Assembly (NCBI GenBank): GCA_018398805.1
Contig: JAGFBZ010000342.1
Span: 1,262,001 to 1,326,000, forward strand
Reading direction: 5' to 3'
DNA: 64,000 bases
Source of the DNA: Hirundichthys speculiger
Lineage: Eukaryota > Chordata > Actinopteri > Beloniformes > Exocoetidae
The notes beneath the pieces are model-generated. The model was not told the origin of the DNA. It worked only from the letters and a program-made list of their open reading frames with translations, and made no database searches. Shown piece after piece: positions 1 through 8,783 of this stretch. Numbering within the stretch: position 1 is the first letter of the stretch; every line of letters starts with the position of its first letter. The position numbers were made by a program, and so were the translations under genes.

Positions 1-847
1 TCACTCATACGCAGCACTGTGGGAACCAGAACGGACCCAGCTAAAACATCCCGGGTCTCCAGTTTACAGGGAGAGTTTAATTTGCTGTGAGGACCGGACC
101 AAATATTGCTCCGAAAGGTGCTGATGTGCCAGATCAAACATGCTGAGATGTGGAAAAGACTCTTATTCAAACCTTTGCAGTGTTTCGGTTAGAGCGCAAT
201 CACTTTGTCCCATTGGTCTCATTGTAGTAAAATTTCATTCACTCAGGTCCCTCCAACTAAGCAGTTTCGAGCTCTGGATGCTACTACAGCAAGGCGTCGC
301 CGTCCCGGTTCCCTGCTGGACCACCAACGCAAAGCTTCCCTGCATGTGCGTTCACTTTCACACGTCTGCTTTATTACAACAACCTCGTTTTCCTGTGGAG
401 ACGCCCAACACACATCTACAGCCACAGAGACGATACAGAGAGGTCAGTGAGGAAAAGAGGAAGTGAGATCAGCCTACTCGCAGATAAAGACCAGCTGCAA
501 CTTCAAAAGATAAAGACGTAGAAGGAGAAAAGGGAAGCGCTCAGCTTTTCTCCAGTTGGTCTCTATGGGTTAATTAGAGCACCGGGCCTCACCTCATCTG
601 CCTTCAAGTTGCATAGTTTGCATTCACGCACGTAAAGCGACTGCTTTGTGCTCTATAAAACAACACGCGCTCTCCACAACACCCGCAAACAAATGAGGCG
701 GAGGCTGATCAGTCCACCGGTGCCCCGGGCGAACTAACACCAACTATAATCACTGTCTGGTCAGTCCGAGTCCACGCTCAGGCTCGCTCAAGTCAGGTCG
801 ATCCGTCTAAATGCTGCAGAAGGGACTGGAAAGCCTGTTGTCAAGCT
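1..847. other. SND1 intron, no gene seen
   Basis: This is downstream SND1 intron (the gene runs leftwards). Only short unconvincing reading frames occur on both strands. No recognised repeat or RNA gene is seen before the hAT target duplication at 848. Confidence 0.6.
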
Positions 848-1097
848 GTAAAGGGTAGTGATGCGCGGTAATTATCGACCAGATAACTATCGGGCCGATA
901 ACAGGAAATTAGGGCGTCATCTCGATAAGTCCGAGATCACGACAAATAGCCCCGATAACATATATATTTTTGTCAACACAGCAGTGCCTCGCTCCCTCTG
1001 AGCCTTGAATGACCGGCAGTGAATGTTATGTTCAAGTGACGTTGGCATAATCAGAAAAACGATTTCTCAGTAAGGAAAGTCAAGAATACCCCCTCAT

Positions 1098-1863
1098 TAG
1101 AGGTCTTCACGGGTCCACTTTTATGGACCGGAACCTGAATGGACCCATAAAAATTCGACCCAAATCCGACCCGACCCGAGCTATTATCATAAGTCTGGGA
1201 GTCCGAACCCGAATGGATCCGAAATATTTGGACCCGGAACCGACCCAACCCGTAGTTTTTCGATCACGACACTTACCCGAATAGAACCGAGACAATCCAG
1301 CCCATAGTTGCTCATGTTAAAGTTGTCTAGCGTTGAATAAAACTTGATTTTCTTACCTAAAGTTGTCTTCTTCTACCGGTTCAGTTGCTACATAGGCTAC
1401 GTGATGTAAACAACAATAAACCCACGTTGTTATTTTCTTTGTGGATACAGATGCTATTGGTAGCAACTGCTAACGCTAATAGCCTACACCAGTCAGGACG
1501 TGTCGTGAATATGTTCTCTCATCCAGCGTTGTCATGTTGGTGATCTGTTGTGCTTTACAGCTGCTAGGGCAAACCGCTAATAACACGCTACGGCAACACG
1601 ATTGCTTCTTGACAAACACGCCACGTTAAATAATTAATTTAACTGCCCAGAGTCCTGACATTGGCTGCCACCGCCAATATCTTTACCTTTCTCGAGTCAA
1701 CGCGGACCCAGCCTGTCAGAGAGCACCGACCGGACCCGAGACTAACTGTATCGATTCAGACCCGAACTCGAAGTCACATCTTTTGAATGGACCCGAGACC
1801 CGATTCGGGTCGGGTCAGGAACCTCGGGTTTTCGGGTTGTCAGGTAGTTCCGAAGACCTTCTA
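1098..1863. mobile_element. hAT-like MITE nested in family C copy 1
   Basis: This 766-bp insert is absent from the other family C copies, which run straight through the site. It starts TAGAGGTCTTC and ends with the near inverse (GAAGACCTTCTA), and is flanked by CCCCTCAT (1090-1097) and CTCCTCAT (1864-1871), 7 of 8 identical. Subterminal parts are rich in GACCCG / CGGGTC words. No coding capacity was recognised. Confidence 0.85.
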
Positions 1864-2077
1864 CTCCTCATGCCAGAAAAAAATTCGTTAACTCGGTCAT
1901 AATTTTAGTAGTTGCTGACTTTGATATTCGTAGTATTTTGTACATGTTACACATAAAAAATAGAAAAAAATGGATAAGGCCAAGAGAACGACTAGCAAAC
2001 GAGGGAACGGAGGAATTTACATTACACCTTGAATGCAGCATTGCGGCACAGTGCGCTGATAAAAACAAACAAAAATC

Positions 2078-2252
2078 ATGGAGGCGATTGTATGGAACTT
2101 TGTTCAAGTTTCAGAGGAAGATAGTTCGCTGGTTATTTGTGACAAATGCTCCAAGCGAAGGAGGGAAAAGTAGCACAAGCTTTAATACGTCAAACCCGAC
2201 CAGCCACCTGAAACATAACCATCGGTTCCATGGAGTTTTTAAATCGCGCTAA
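2078..2252 (+). pseudogene. BED zinc-finger remnant in hAT family C copy 1
   Basis: From the ATG at 2078 the sequence reads MEAIVWNFVQVSEEDS, then a C-x2-C pair (VICDKCSKR). After a frame change it continues with SFNTSNPTSHLKHNH, giving the H-x4-H pair. This order (aromatic W, CxxC, SNxxxHLxxxH) is that of BED fingers at the N-terminus of hAT transposases and ZBED proteins. The frame break and the missing catalytic region make it a relic. The equivalent segment is also seen near 4280 and, reversed, at 57790-57955. Confidence 0.75.
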
Positions 2253-2446
2253 CGTGAGCTAACGTGAGCTAACGTGAGCAAGCCAGCAGCAAATCTCCCC
2301 TCCGCTCTCCTCTCCTCTCCATCATCTCTCTCATCTAAAGCTTCCATGAAATTAAAAAAAGCCCCAAAACTACCGAACCTCATTTACTTTAATTAAAGGC
2401 ATTTATCGGTTTTAAAAAACAGTTATCGTGCATCCCTAGTAAAGGG

Positions 2447-3619
2447 TGTCAACGTGCTTGTTTGCTTTTGCCTGGGTAAGATTCAACTTGGCAGGACCGG
2501 TGTGTTCTCATGGCCAGAAAGATGCTTTTTTTTTTTTTTAAGACAGTTGGTTCACCTGCACACAAGTATAATATATAGAGCTCCTTCAGTGGTGGAGGGG
2601 GGGAAAAAAACCCAGATGGAGAGTAATTGTAACAAAAAAAGAGGAGCGCCGAGAGCAAACGCCGTAGAAACACACACAGCATGAACATGACCGATTCTGC
2701 GGAGGGAGAAAGAACACAACCTCTTCTTAGCTCCAGCAATACATCACATTTATACGGGCAGAGGAGGCATTTGTGTGTCCTCAAGGACCCGAATAAGTAG
2801 AAGCGAGCGGGGAGAGAGAGAGCAGCGGAGAGCGAGTGAAAGAAATAAGTTACGGAGATAGAGAGAAAGAGGACAACGATGACAGCTGGCTGGGCACTTT
2901 GTGCATCTGCCAGGGGTGACTCGTGGAGCCATAATGAAAATGCAAGGCGAGATCAGGATCACTGTGGGAAGGGCCTCCATCCATCACAGGACTCCCATTG
3001 AGGAGAGACAGCCTCAATGATAACAGGAAATGTGGCTATTTGCAATCTTGGATGGAGCAATTTTACAGCGCTGCAGTTTAACTAATATCGGTTCTGACTG
3101 TATGTTAATACGTTCAAGCTCGATTTATGTTCTCCAAACGATGACCCGCTGCCATTTCTCACGGCCGATGTATCTTTATTAGAACAAAGAGCTTTTTATT
3201 TCTGCGCCTTGGTTCCCTCAGAGTGCACCTTTACCTCTGCTAATGAGCCTCTAACGCAAAGCGATGTGGCAGGTAGGAAAGCGAGGAACGGACCTAAAAC
3301 ATTACAGCTCGGGGAGGTGACATCCAAGAAAATATACGCTGATTCGGTCGGCCGTGCTGCCGGCCGCCGTGACACGGGGCCGTTTCTCATAAAAAGAGAC
3401 GGCGCAGTGACTGTGCGGGATTACGTCCCGAGCTTTCGGCGCACCTAAACAACACAAAACTAGATGTTATCCATGTCCCCCCCCCCGAATGAAATTTACT
3501 GTGTGATTAAAGTGAGGGATGTTCACCACCTGAAATCTTCATGGGAGCGGTTTGTCATCCAGAGGTTTTTTTTTTTTTTTATTTTATTATACGTACAGTA
3601 GCACCTGAGCGACACGCAC
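2447..3619. other. SND1 intron between hAT C copy 1 and the SND1 exon
   Basis: This is intronic sequence with homopolymer runs (T-run about 2526-2539, C-run at 3477-3486, T-run about 3567-3580). No gene or bounded repeat was seen. The SND1 donor site lies at its right edge. Confidence 0.6.
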
Positions 3620-3808
3620 CTTCTCTTTCCTCTGTCGGCACGGCTCCTCCGCCGACACCAGGGTTTTGTAGTACGGGCTGCGCTCCGCCGTGAAGTGGAC
3701 TTTGGACAGGGCGTTCTCGACCAGCGCCACGGACAGATTCACGCCCTCGATGTGCAGCCAGCCGATGAAGTTCCCGGCTTTGTCCATGCTCTCCACTTCG
3801 ACTTCCAC
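3620..3808 (-). CDS. snd1: SND1 (Tudor-SN) internal exon, 189 bp, 63 codons
   Basis: This is one internal exon of SND1, a cytoplasmic and nuclear RNA-binding protein with repeated staphylococcal-nuclease-like domains and a Tudor domain, involved in RISC function, splicing and transcriptional co-activation. Read on the minus strand it is open throughout. It contains [27 protein letters not shown] and YYKTL, which match vertebrate SND1 just after the REVEVEVE segment, in the region of the fourth nuclease-like domain. The exon is bounded by an acceptor with a pyrimidine tract ending TTGTGCTTCAG (AG at 3810-3809) and a donor G|GTGCGT (3619-3614). Both boundaries are phase 0. A local change is [12 protein letters not shown] where mammals have SAEEAAKQKKEK. 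No other SND1 exon was found, so the neighbouring exons must lie outside the window on both sides. LRRC4 sits in the upstream intron on the opposite strand. Confidence 0.93.
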
Positions 3809-3862
3809 CTGAAGCACAAATGGTAAAAAAAAGAAGATGAGTTAAGTTAATGTGGTTAACGA

Positions 3863-4862
3863 TAGGGGTGCACGATAACTATCGGGCCGATAACAGGAAA
3901 TTATGATGTCATTCCGATAAGTCCGATATCACGACGAAATAGCCCCGATAACATATTTTTGTCAACACGGCAGTGCCTCACTCCCTCTGAGTCTTGAATG
4001 ACCGGCAGTGAATGTTATGTTCAAGTGACATCGGCATAATCAGAAAAACTATTTCTCAGTAAGGAAAATCAAAAATACCCCCTTATGCCAGAAAACAACT
4101 CATTAACTTGGTCATAATTTTGGTAGTTGCTGACTTGAAATGATATTTGCAGTATTTTCCTACATGTTACACATAAAAAAAGAAAAAATAGAAAAGGCTC
4201 AAAGAACGACAAGCAAACGAGGGAATGGAGGAATTTATGTTACACCTTGAATGCAGCACAGCGTGCTGATCACAACAAACATGGCGGCGATAGTATGAAA
4301 CTTCGTTTAAGTTTCAGAAGAAGATAGTTTGGTGGTTATTTGTGACAAATGCTCCAAGAGAATTCTACGAGGAGGGAAGCACAAGCTTTAATACATAAAA
4401 CCTGATCAGCCACCTACAACATAACAATCGCTTCCATGGAGTTTTGAAGTCGCGCTAACGTGAGCTAATGCTAACATGCGCAGGCCTGCAGCTAGTCTCC
4501 CCTCTCCTCATCTCTCTCATCTAAAGCTTCAATCTTTTTCAGTTAGTAATTCTGATGCATGTATTTCCATCAGTTCAAGGAGCCTTTATTTTTTATATCA
4601 TTAAGTAATGCAACTTATTTAAGTTAATGTGAGATATCAAATATGTTTGTTTGATAGCTTTAGAAAAATGTTTGAGAGGCTTGTCAATAGTTTTTCAATG
4701 GAAAAAATAAATATCTGTTCATTTAAAGAGTCAAAACTGTTTTTGATTTTGTTCATAGTATTGATGTAATGATCTTAGGTATATGTGTGTTATCGATTAT
4801 CAGGTATCGGCCTTTAGGAGCTGAAAGTTATCGGTTATAAAAAACAGTTGCATGCATCCCTA
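3863..4862. mobile_element. hAT family C element, copy 2
   Basis: This is a 1.0-kb relative of 856-2438 without the nested insert. It starts TAGGGGTGCACGATAAC and ends GCATGCATCCCTA. The flanks GTTAACGA (3855-3862) and GTTAACAG (4863-4870) agree at 6 of 8 positions, a decayed 8-bp target duplication. A degenerate BED-finger segment (CDKCSK recognisable near 4350) with several stops lies inside. Confidence 0.85.
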
Positions 4863-4870
4863 GTTAACAG

Positions 4871-5596
4871 TTTTTGTGTTGCACCTTCGTACATTTTTCA
4901 CACGCCTTCAATCAGTAGACGACCAAGTTTCCTCTCCCCTAAGCAAACAATTGAGGGCGCAGAAAGAGGCGACCTTGCTGACGGAGTAGAAACCATCTCC
5001 CACCTTCGCCCGTGACAGACTATAACCACGTTCTGCCTATTCAGGCTAATCTGCTCATTACATTTTGTTTCATGAGTGATGGACGATTGGGGGAAAGAAT
5101 TTCTTTGCAGCTCTGAAGCCTCAAGTCAGCGAGAAACTGAGAGGGCAGGTGTGCTTAAGAGATAGGGAGAAGTCGAGTGATTAAGACTTGGACTGCTTAG
5201 GCCTGCAGCCACCAGGGAAATCTGAGGAGAATTGAGTTTGTAAACTGCTCTGGCTTGTTCTCAGCTCAAGTAAAAAGCTCTCATTACTGAATGCATAATA
5301 TGTTATATTATTTAGTGCAGAACAGGAGCCCAGGCGAAGAATGGATCCCAGTTTAAGCACCCAGTTATTCTGGCTGAAAAACCATTCCCTGCACGGCGTT
5401 TCCCTTGTTCCTGGTCCCAGACGGCATCCCTGGGCAGATTACAGGAAAATGCCTGAAAACTTAACTTAAATAGGATCAATTTTGAATAATAAAAGCAGTA
5501 AAACAAACATGCACAGTTGCGAGAAGCATCTCATAGCTCCTTGTGAAACATCCCCCGAACACATCTTTTCCATTAATCGGTCTTGATTCTCAATGT
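4871..5596. other. Intron sequence, no gene seen
   Basis: Apparently unique intronic sequence between hAT C copy 2 and the coding-like segment at 5597. Only short open frames are present. Confidence 0.5.
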
Positions 5597-5788
5597 CTAC
5601 TTGAAGACGCTCATCAGGTTGTTGCTGTTGACTTGAGAGTAGAAGTGTTTTGGACGCTTTTCAAACATTAGTCGTCTGACCGTTTCGTTGCAGAGATCAA
5701 TGACCCGGATGTGCTTCTGAACGTTCAGGATGTAGGTGTCCAAGTCAGATGCATCGGGTTTATTCACCCATGACTTTAATGCGTACTC
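5597..5788 (-). CDS. Unidentified coding-like segment ending in a stop codon
   Basis: On the minus strand, 63 codons are open from 5788 down to a TAG at 5599-5597. The peptide has ordinary, non-repetitive protein composition, with stretches such as ALKSWVNKPDASDLDTY and LCNETVRRLMFEKRPKHFY, and ends NNLMSVFK. I do not recognise the family. The upstream edge is cut by a transposon composite (5794-8775). If that is removed at its CTCAGAGC duplication, the frame continues for about 15 more codons (LARSYFESGSEYA across the join) to a stop near 8826. It could be a terminal exon of a gene nested in the SND1 intron, a retrocopy fragment, or a chance open frame. No splice acceptor with a convincing pyrimidine tract was identified. 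Confidence 0.3.
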   Translation of the reverse strand, partial: EYALKSWVNKPDASDLDTYILNVQKHIRVIDLCNETVRRLMFEKRPKHFYSQVNSNNLMSVFK

Positions 5789-5992
5789 AGAGCTGAGCGA
5801 TTTTATCGATTCTGCGATATATATCGATATTTTATTTCTCCAGAGAGTTTTGATTTTTCAGCCACGGGTATCGATATTCTAAGCTTCTTTCAAAACCCCC
5901 GTGTCCCACCTTTAAAAGCTTGCAAACAACAATTTGCACTGTTTAGATAAATAAAACTATTTTTCTCAGCACATCTTTTATTCATTTTGTCC

Positions 5993-7991
5993 GTAAGGTC
6001 ATTGGTGCCTGTCGTGGCGGCAATCCCAGAACTCGTTGGTGGACACCAGCAGTGAGGGATGCCGTCAAGCTGAAGAAGGAGTCCTATAAGGCCTTTTTGG
6101 CATGTGGGACTCTGGAGGCAGCTGACAGGTATCGGCAGGCTAAGCGGGACGCGGCTTTGGCGGTTGCTGAGGCAAAAACTCGGACATGGGAGGAGTTTGG
6201 AGAGGCCATGGAGAACGACTTCCGAACGGCTTCGAAGAGATTCTGGTCCACCATCCGGCGTCTCAGGAGGGGGAAGCAGTGCTCCATCAACACTGTATAC
6301 AGTGGGGATGGGGAGCTGTTGACCTCGACTCGGGACGTTGTGGATCGGTGGAGGGAATACTTCGAAGACCTCCTCAATCCCGCCGACACGTCTTCCAATG
6401 AGGAAGCAGAGTCTGGGGACTCAGGGGTGGACTCTCCTATCTCTGGGGCTGAGGTTGCCGAGGTGGTTAAAAAGCTCCTCGGTGGCAGGGCCCCGGGTGT
6501 GGATGAGATCCGCCCGGAGTTCCTCAAGGCTCTGGATGCTGAGGGGCTGTCTTGGTTGACACGCCTCTGCAGCATCGCGTGGACGTCGGGGACAGTACCG
6601 CTGGATTGGCAGACTGGGGTGGTGGTCCCCCTCTTTAAAAAGGGGGACCGGAGGGTGTGTTCCAACTACAGGGGGATCACACTCCTCAGCCTCCCTGGGA
6701 AGGTCTATTCAGGGGTCCTGGAGAGGAGGGTCCGTCGGATAGTTGAATCTCGGATTGAGGAGGAGCAGTGTGGTTTTCGTCCCGGCCGTGGAACGGTGGA
6801 CCAGCTCTATACCCTCTTCAGGGTCTTGGAGGGGGCATGGGAGTTCGCCCAACCAGTCTACATGTGTTTTGTGGACTTGGAGAAGGCGTTCGACCGTGTT
6901 CCCCGGGGATTCCTGTGGGGGGTGCTTCGGGAGTATGGGGTGCCGGACTCCCTTATACGGGCTGTCCGGTCCCTATACGACCGGTGCCAGAGTTTGGTCC
7001 GTATTGCCGGCAGTAAGTCGGATTCGTTTCCAGTGAGGGTTGGACTCCGCCAAGGCTGCCCTTTGTCACCAATTCTGTTCATTACTTTTATGGACAGAAT
7101 TTCTAGGCGCAGTCGAGGTGTCGAGGGGATCCGGTTCGGTGGCCTCAGGATTGGGTCTCTGCTATTTGCAGATGATGTGGTTCTGTTGGCTTCATCGAGC
7201 CGTGATCTACAGCTCTCGCTGGAGCGATTCGCAGCCGGTTGTGAAGCGGCTGGGATGAGAATCAGCACCTTCAAATCCGAGACCATGGTCCTCAGCCGGA
7301 AAAGGGTGGAGTGCCCTCTCCGGGTTGGGGATGAGGTCCTCCCCCAAGTGGAGGAGTTTAAGTATCTCGGGATCTTGTTCACGAGTGAGGGAAGGATGGA
7401 GCAGGAGATCGACAGACGGATCGGTGCGGCATCTGCAGTGATGCGGGTGCTGCGTCGGTCTGTTGTGGTGAAGAGAGAGCTGAGTCGGAAGGCGAAGCTC
7501 TCGATTTACCGGTCGATCTACGTTCCCACCCTCACCTATGGTCATGAGCTTTGGGTAGTGACCGAAAGAACAAGATGGCGGATACAAGCGGCTGAAATGA
7601 GCTTCCTTCGCAGGGTGGCCGGGCTCTCCCTTAGAGATAGGGTGAGAAGCTCGGTCATCCGGGAGGGGCTCAGAGTAGAACCGCTGCTCCTCCGCATCGA
7701 GAGGAGCCAGATGAGGTGGCTCGGGCATCTGGTTAGGATGCCTCCTGGGCGCCTCCCTGGTGAGGTGTTCCGGGCACGGCCCACTGGGAGGAGACCCCGG
7801 GGAAGACCCAGGACACGCTGGAGGGACTATGTCTCTCGGCTGGCCTGGGAACGCCTTGGGATCCCCCCAGAGGAGCTGGAGGAAGTGGCCGGGGAGAGGG
7901 GGGTCTGGGCTTCCTTACTCCGGCTGATGCCCCCGCGACCCGACCTCGGATAAGCGGAAGAAGACGGGACGGGACGGGACGGACGGGTATC
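5993..7991 (+). mobile_element. 5'-truncated RTE-like LINE with a 121-bp target duplication
   Basis: This 2.0-kb insertion interrupts hAT A. The hAT sequence 5872-5992 is repeated without change at 7992-8112, giving a perfect 121-bp target site duplication. The 3' end is very short after the ORF and consists of GGACG-type repeats following GCGACCCGACCTCGGATAAG, as in teleost RTE/Rex3-like elements. The endonuclease region is missing, so the copy is 5' truncated. The clade call is from memory of motifs. Confidence 0.88.
5995..7953 (+). CDS. LINE reverse transcriptase ORF (C-terminal part, open)
   Basis: An uninterrupted frame of about 650 codons, open from the truncated 5' edge of the LINE; no authentic start exists and the first ATG/GTG-type start is not meaningful. 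Reverse transcriptase motifs appear in order: GRAPGVDEIRPEFLK, NYRGITLLS, CGFRPGRGTVDQ, VYMCFVDLEKAFDRV, GLRQGCPLSP and the catalytic LLFADDVVLLA. They are followed by a thumb-like region and a C-terminal domain with RWLGHLVRM and a basic GRRPRGRPRTRW stretch. The N-terminal endonuclease expected of RTE-type elements is absent, so the copy cannot move by itself. Absence of stops over 1.9 kb and the perfect target duplication point to a young insertion. Alternative assignments within non-LTR clades cannot be excluded. Confidence 0.9.
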   Translation, partial: KVIGACRGGNPRTRWWTPAVRDAVKLKKESYKAFLACGTLEAADRYRQAKRDAALAVAEAKTRTWEEFGEAMENDFRTASKRFWSTIRRLRRGKQCSINTVYSGDGELLTSTRDVVDRWREYFEDLLNPADTSSNEEAESGDSGVDSPISGAEVAEVVKKLLGGRAPGVDEIRPEFLKALDAEGLSWLTRLCSIAWTSGTVPLDWQTGVVVPLFKKGDRRVCSNYRGITLLSLPGKVYSGVLERRVRRIVESRIEEEQCGFRPGRGTVDQLYTLFRVLEGAWEFAQPVYMCFVDLEKAFDRVPRGFLWGVLREYGVPDSLIRAVRSLYDRCQSLVRIAGSKSDSFPVRVGLRQGCPLSPILFITFMDRISRRSRGVEGIRFGGLRIGSLLFADDVVLLASSSRDLQLSLERFAAGCEAAGMRISTFKSETMVLSRKRVECPLRVGDEVLPQVEEFKYLGILFTSEGRMEQEIDRRIGAASAVMRVLRRSVVVKRELSRKAKLSIYRSIYVPTLTYGHELWVVTERTRWRIQAAEMSFLRRVAGLSLRDRVRSSVIREGLRVEPLLLRIERSQMRWLGHLVRMPPGRLPGEVFRARPTGRRPRGRPRTRWRDYVSRLAWERLGIPPEELEEVAGERGVWASLLRLMPPRPDLG

Positions 7992-8356
7992 CGATATTCT
8001 AAGCTTCTTTCAAAACCCCCGTGTCCCACCTTTAAAAGCTTGCAAACAACAATTTGCACTGTTTAGATAAATAAAACTATTTTTCTCAGCACATCTTTTA
8101 TTCATTTTGTCCAGCATTTGCAAGCTGCCTGTCAGCCATATAATGTGTAATTGATGCTTTCAGTTCAGTTAATTCAAACAAAATCATTAGAACACTCACA
8201 AGATGTCACCAAAATCACTTTGTCCCTTTAAAATCTTTTGGAAAATTATGTAAATGTATTGTAAGATGAATATTGATATATATTGTATCGTGAGCCGAAT
8301 ATCGTGTATTGTATCGTATCGTCAGATTAGTGTATCGCTACGCCCGAGCTATTACT

Positions 8357-8688
8357 AAGGGGTGAGTATTGGCAAGGACTTCGCAATATATGTATCATGA
8401 TACTAATACCATAATATCACGAATATCACAATATATAGTGATATATTGCGATATTCTACCCAGTTAATATCAAAGTGCAGATGAAAAATCAAGTTGCTGT
8501 GTATGTTCAGATGATATTGATCATTCAGAGGACAAATTGAGTCAAACTTATTTGCTTCAAAACAACCTATTTCTTGTTTATTATTAGTGTTTTTGAAAAA
8601 AAAATTATATTAAGAGCTAAAAAAAATGATACATTTGGCGGCCGAAAATCACGATATATTGCCAAATCGTTTTTTTTCCACACCTCTA
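8357..8688. mobile_element. hAT family B element, copy 1
   Basis: A 332-bp non-autonomous element starting AAGGGGTGAGTATTGG and ending CACACCTCTA, flanked by a perfect 8-bp duplication CTATTACT (8349-8356, 8689-8696). The interior shares ATATTGCGATATTCTACCC and AAGTTGCTGTATATGTTCA-type blocks with copies at 15605, 20410, 20879, 30995 and 63823. It lacks coding capacity. Confidence 0.92.
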
Positions 8689-8783
8689 CTATTACTATAC
8701 TTCAAACGCTGGCATCCTATGAAGAGAAAAAAGAAAACGTCCTCCATCATAACTAAGTGTATCGCTACAGCCCTACTCAGAGC

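Larger units (their letters stand above)
856..2438. mobile_element. hAT family C element, copy 1 (carries a nested hAT)
   Basis: The element is bounded by a perfect 8-bp target duplication GTAAAGGG (848-855 and 2439-2446), the hallmark of hAT transposition. The right end reads GTTATCGTGCATCCCTA; the left end is a diverged inverted copy. The interior matches copies at 3863-4862 and 57193-58374. It contains a decayed BED-finger coding segment at 2078-2252 and is interrupted by another hAT at 1098-1863. It is non-autonomous: no transposase catalytic region is present. Confidence 0.9.
5794..8775. mobile_element. hAT family A composite carrying a LINE and a family B hAT
   Basis: The left end TGAGCGATTTTATCGATTC and a right end TGTATCGCTACAGCCCTA are family A termini. 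The flanks carry CTCAGAGC at 5786-5793 and 8776-8783. The left terminus lacks its expected TAGAGC, explainable by loss of one of two AGAGCT copies at the junction. A family A right end also occurs at about 8333-8346, followed by 60 bp of unassigned DNA and a second right end at 8757-8775, so the outer boundary is ambiguous. Inside are a LINE (5993-7991) and a family B hAT (8357-8688). Confidence 0.7.

Noticed and set aside
6084..7784. Minus-strand frames of 170-190 codons across the LINE
   Set aside because: Antisense shadows of the reverse transcriptase ORF.
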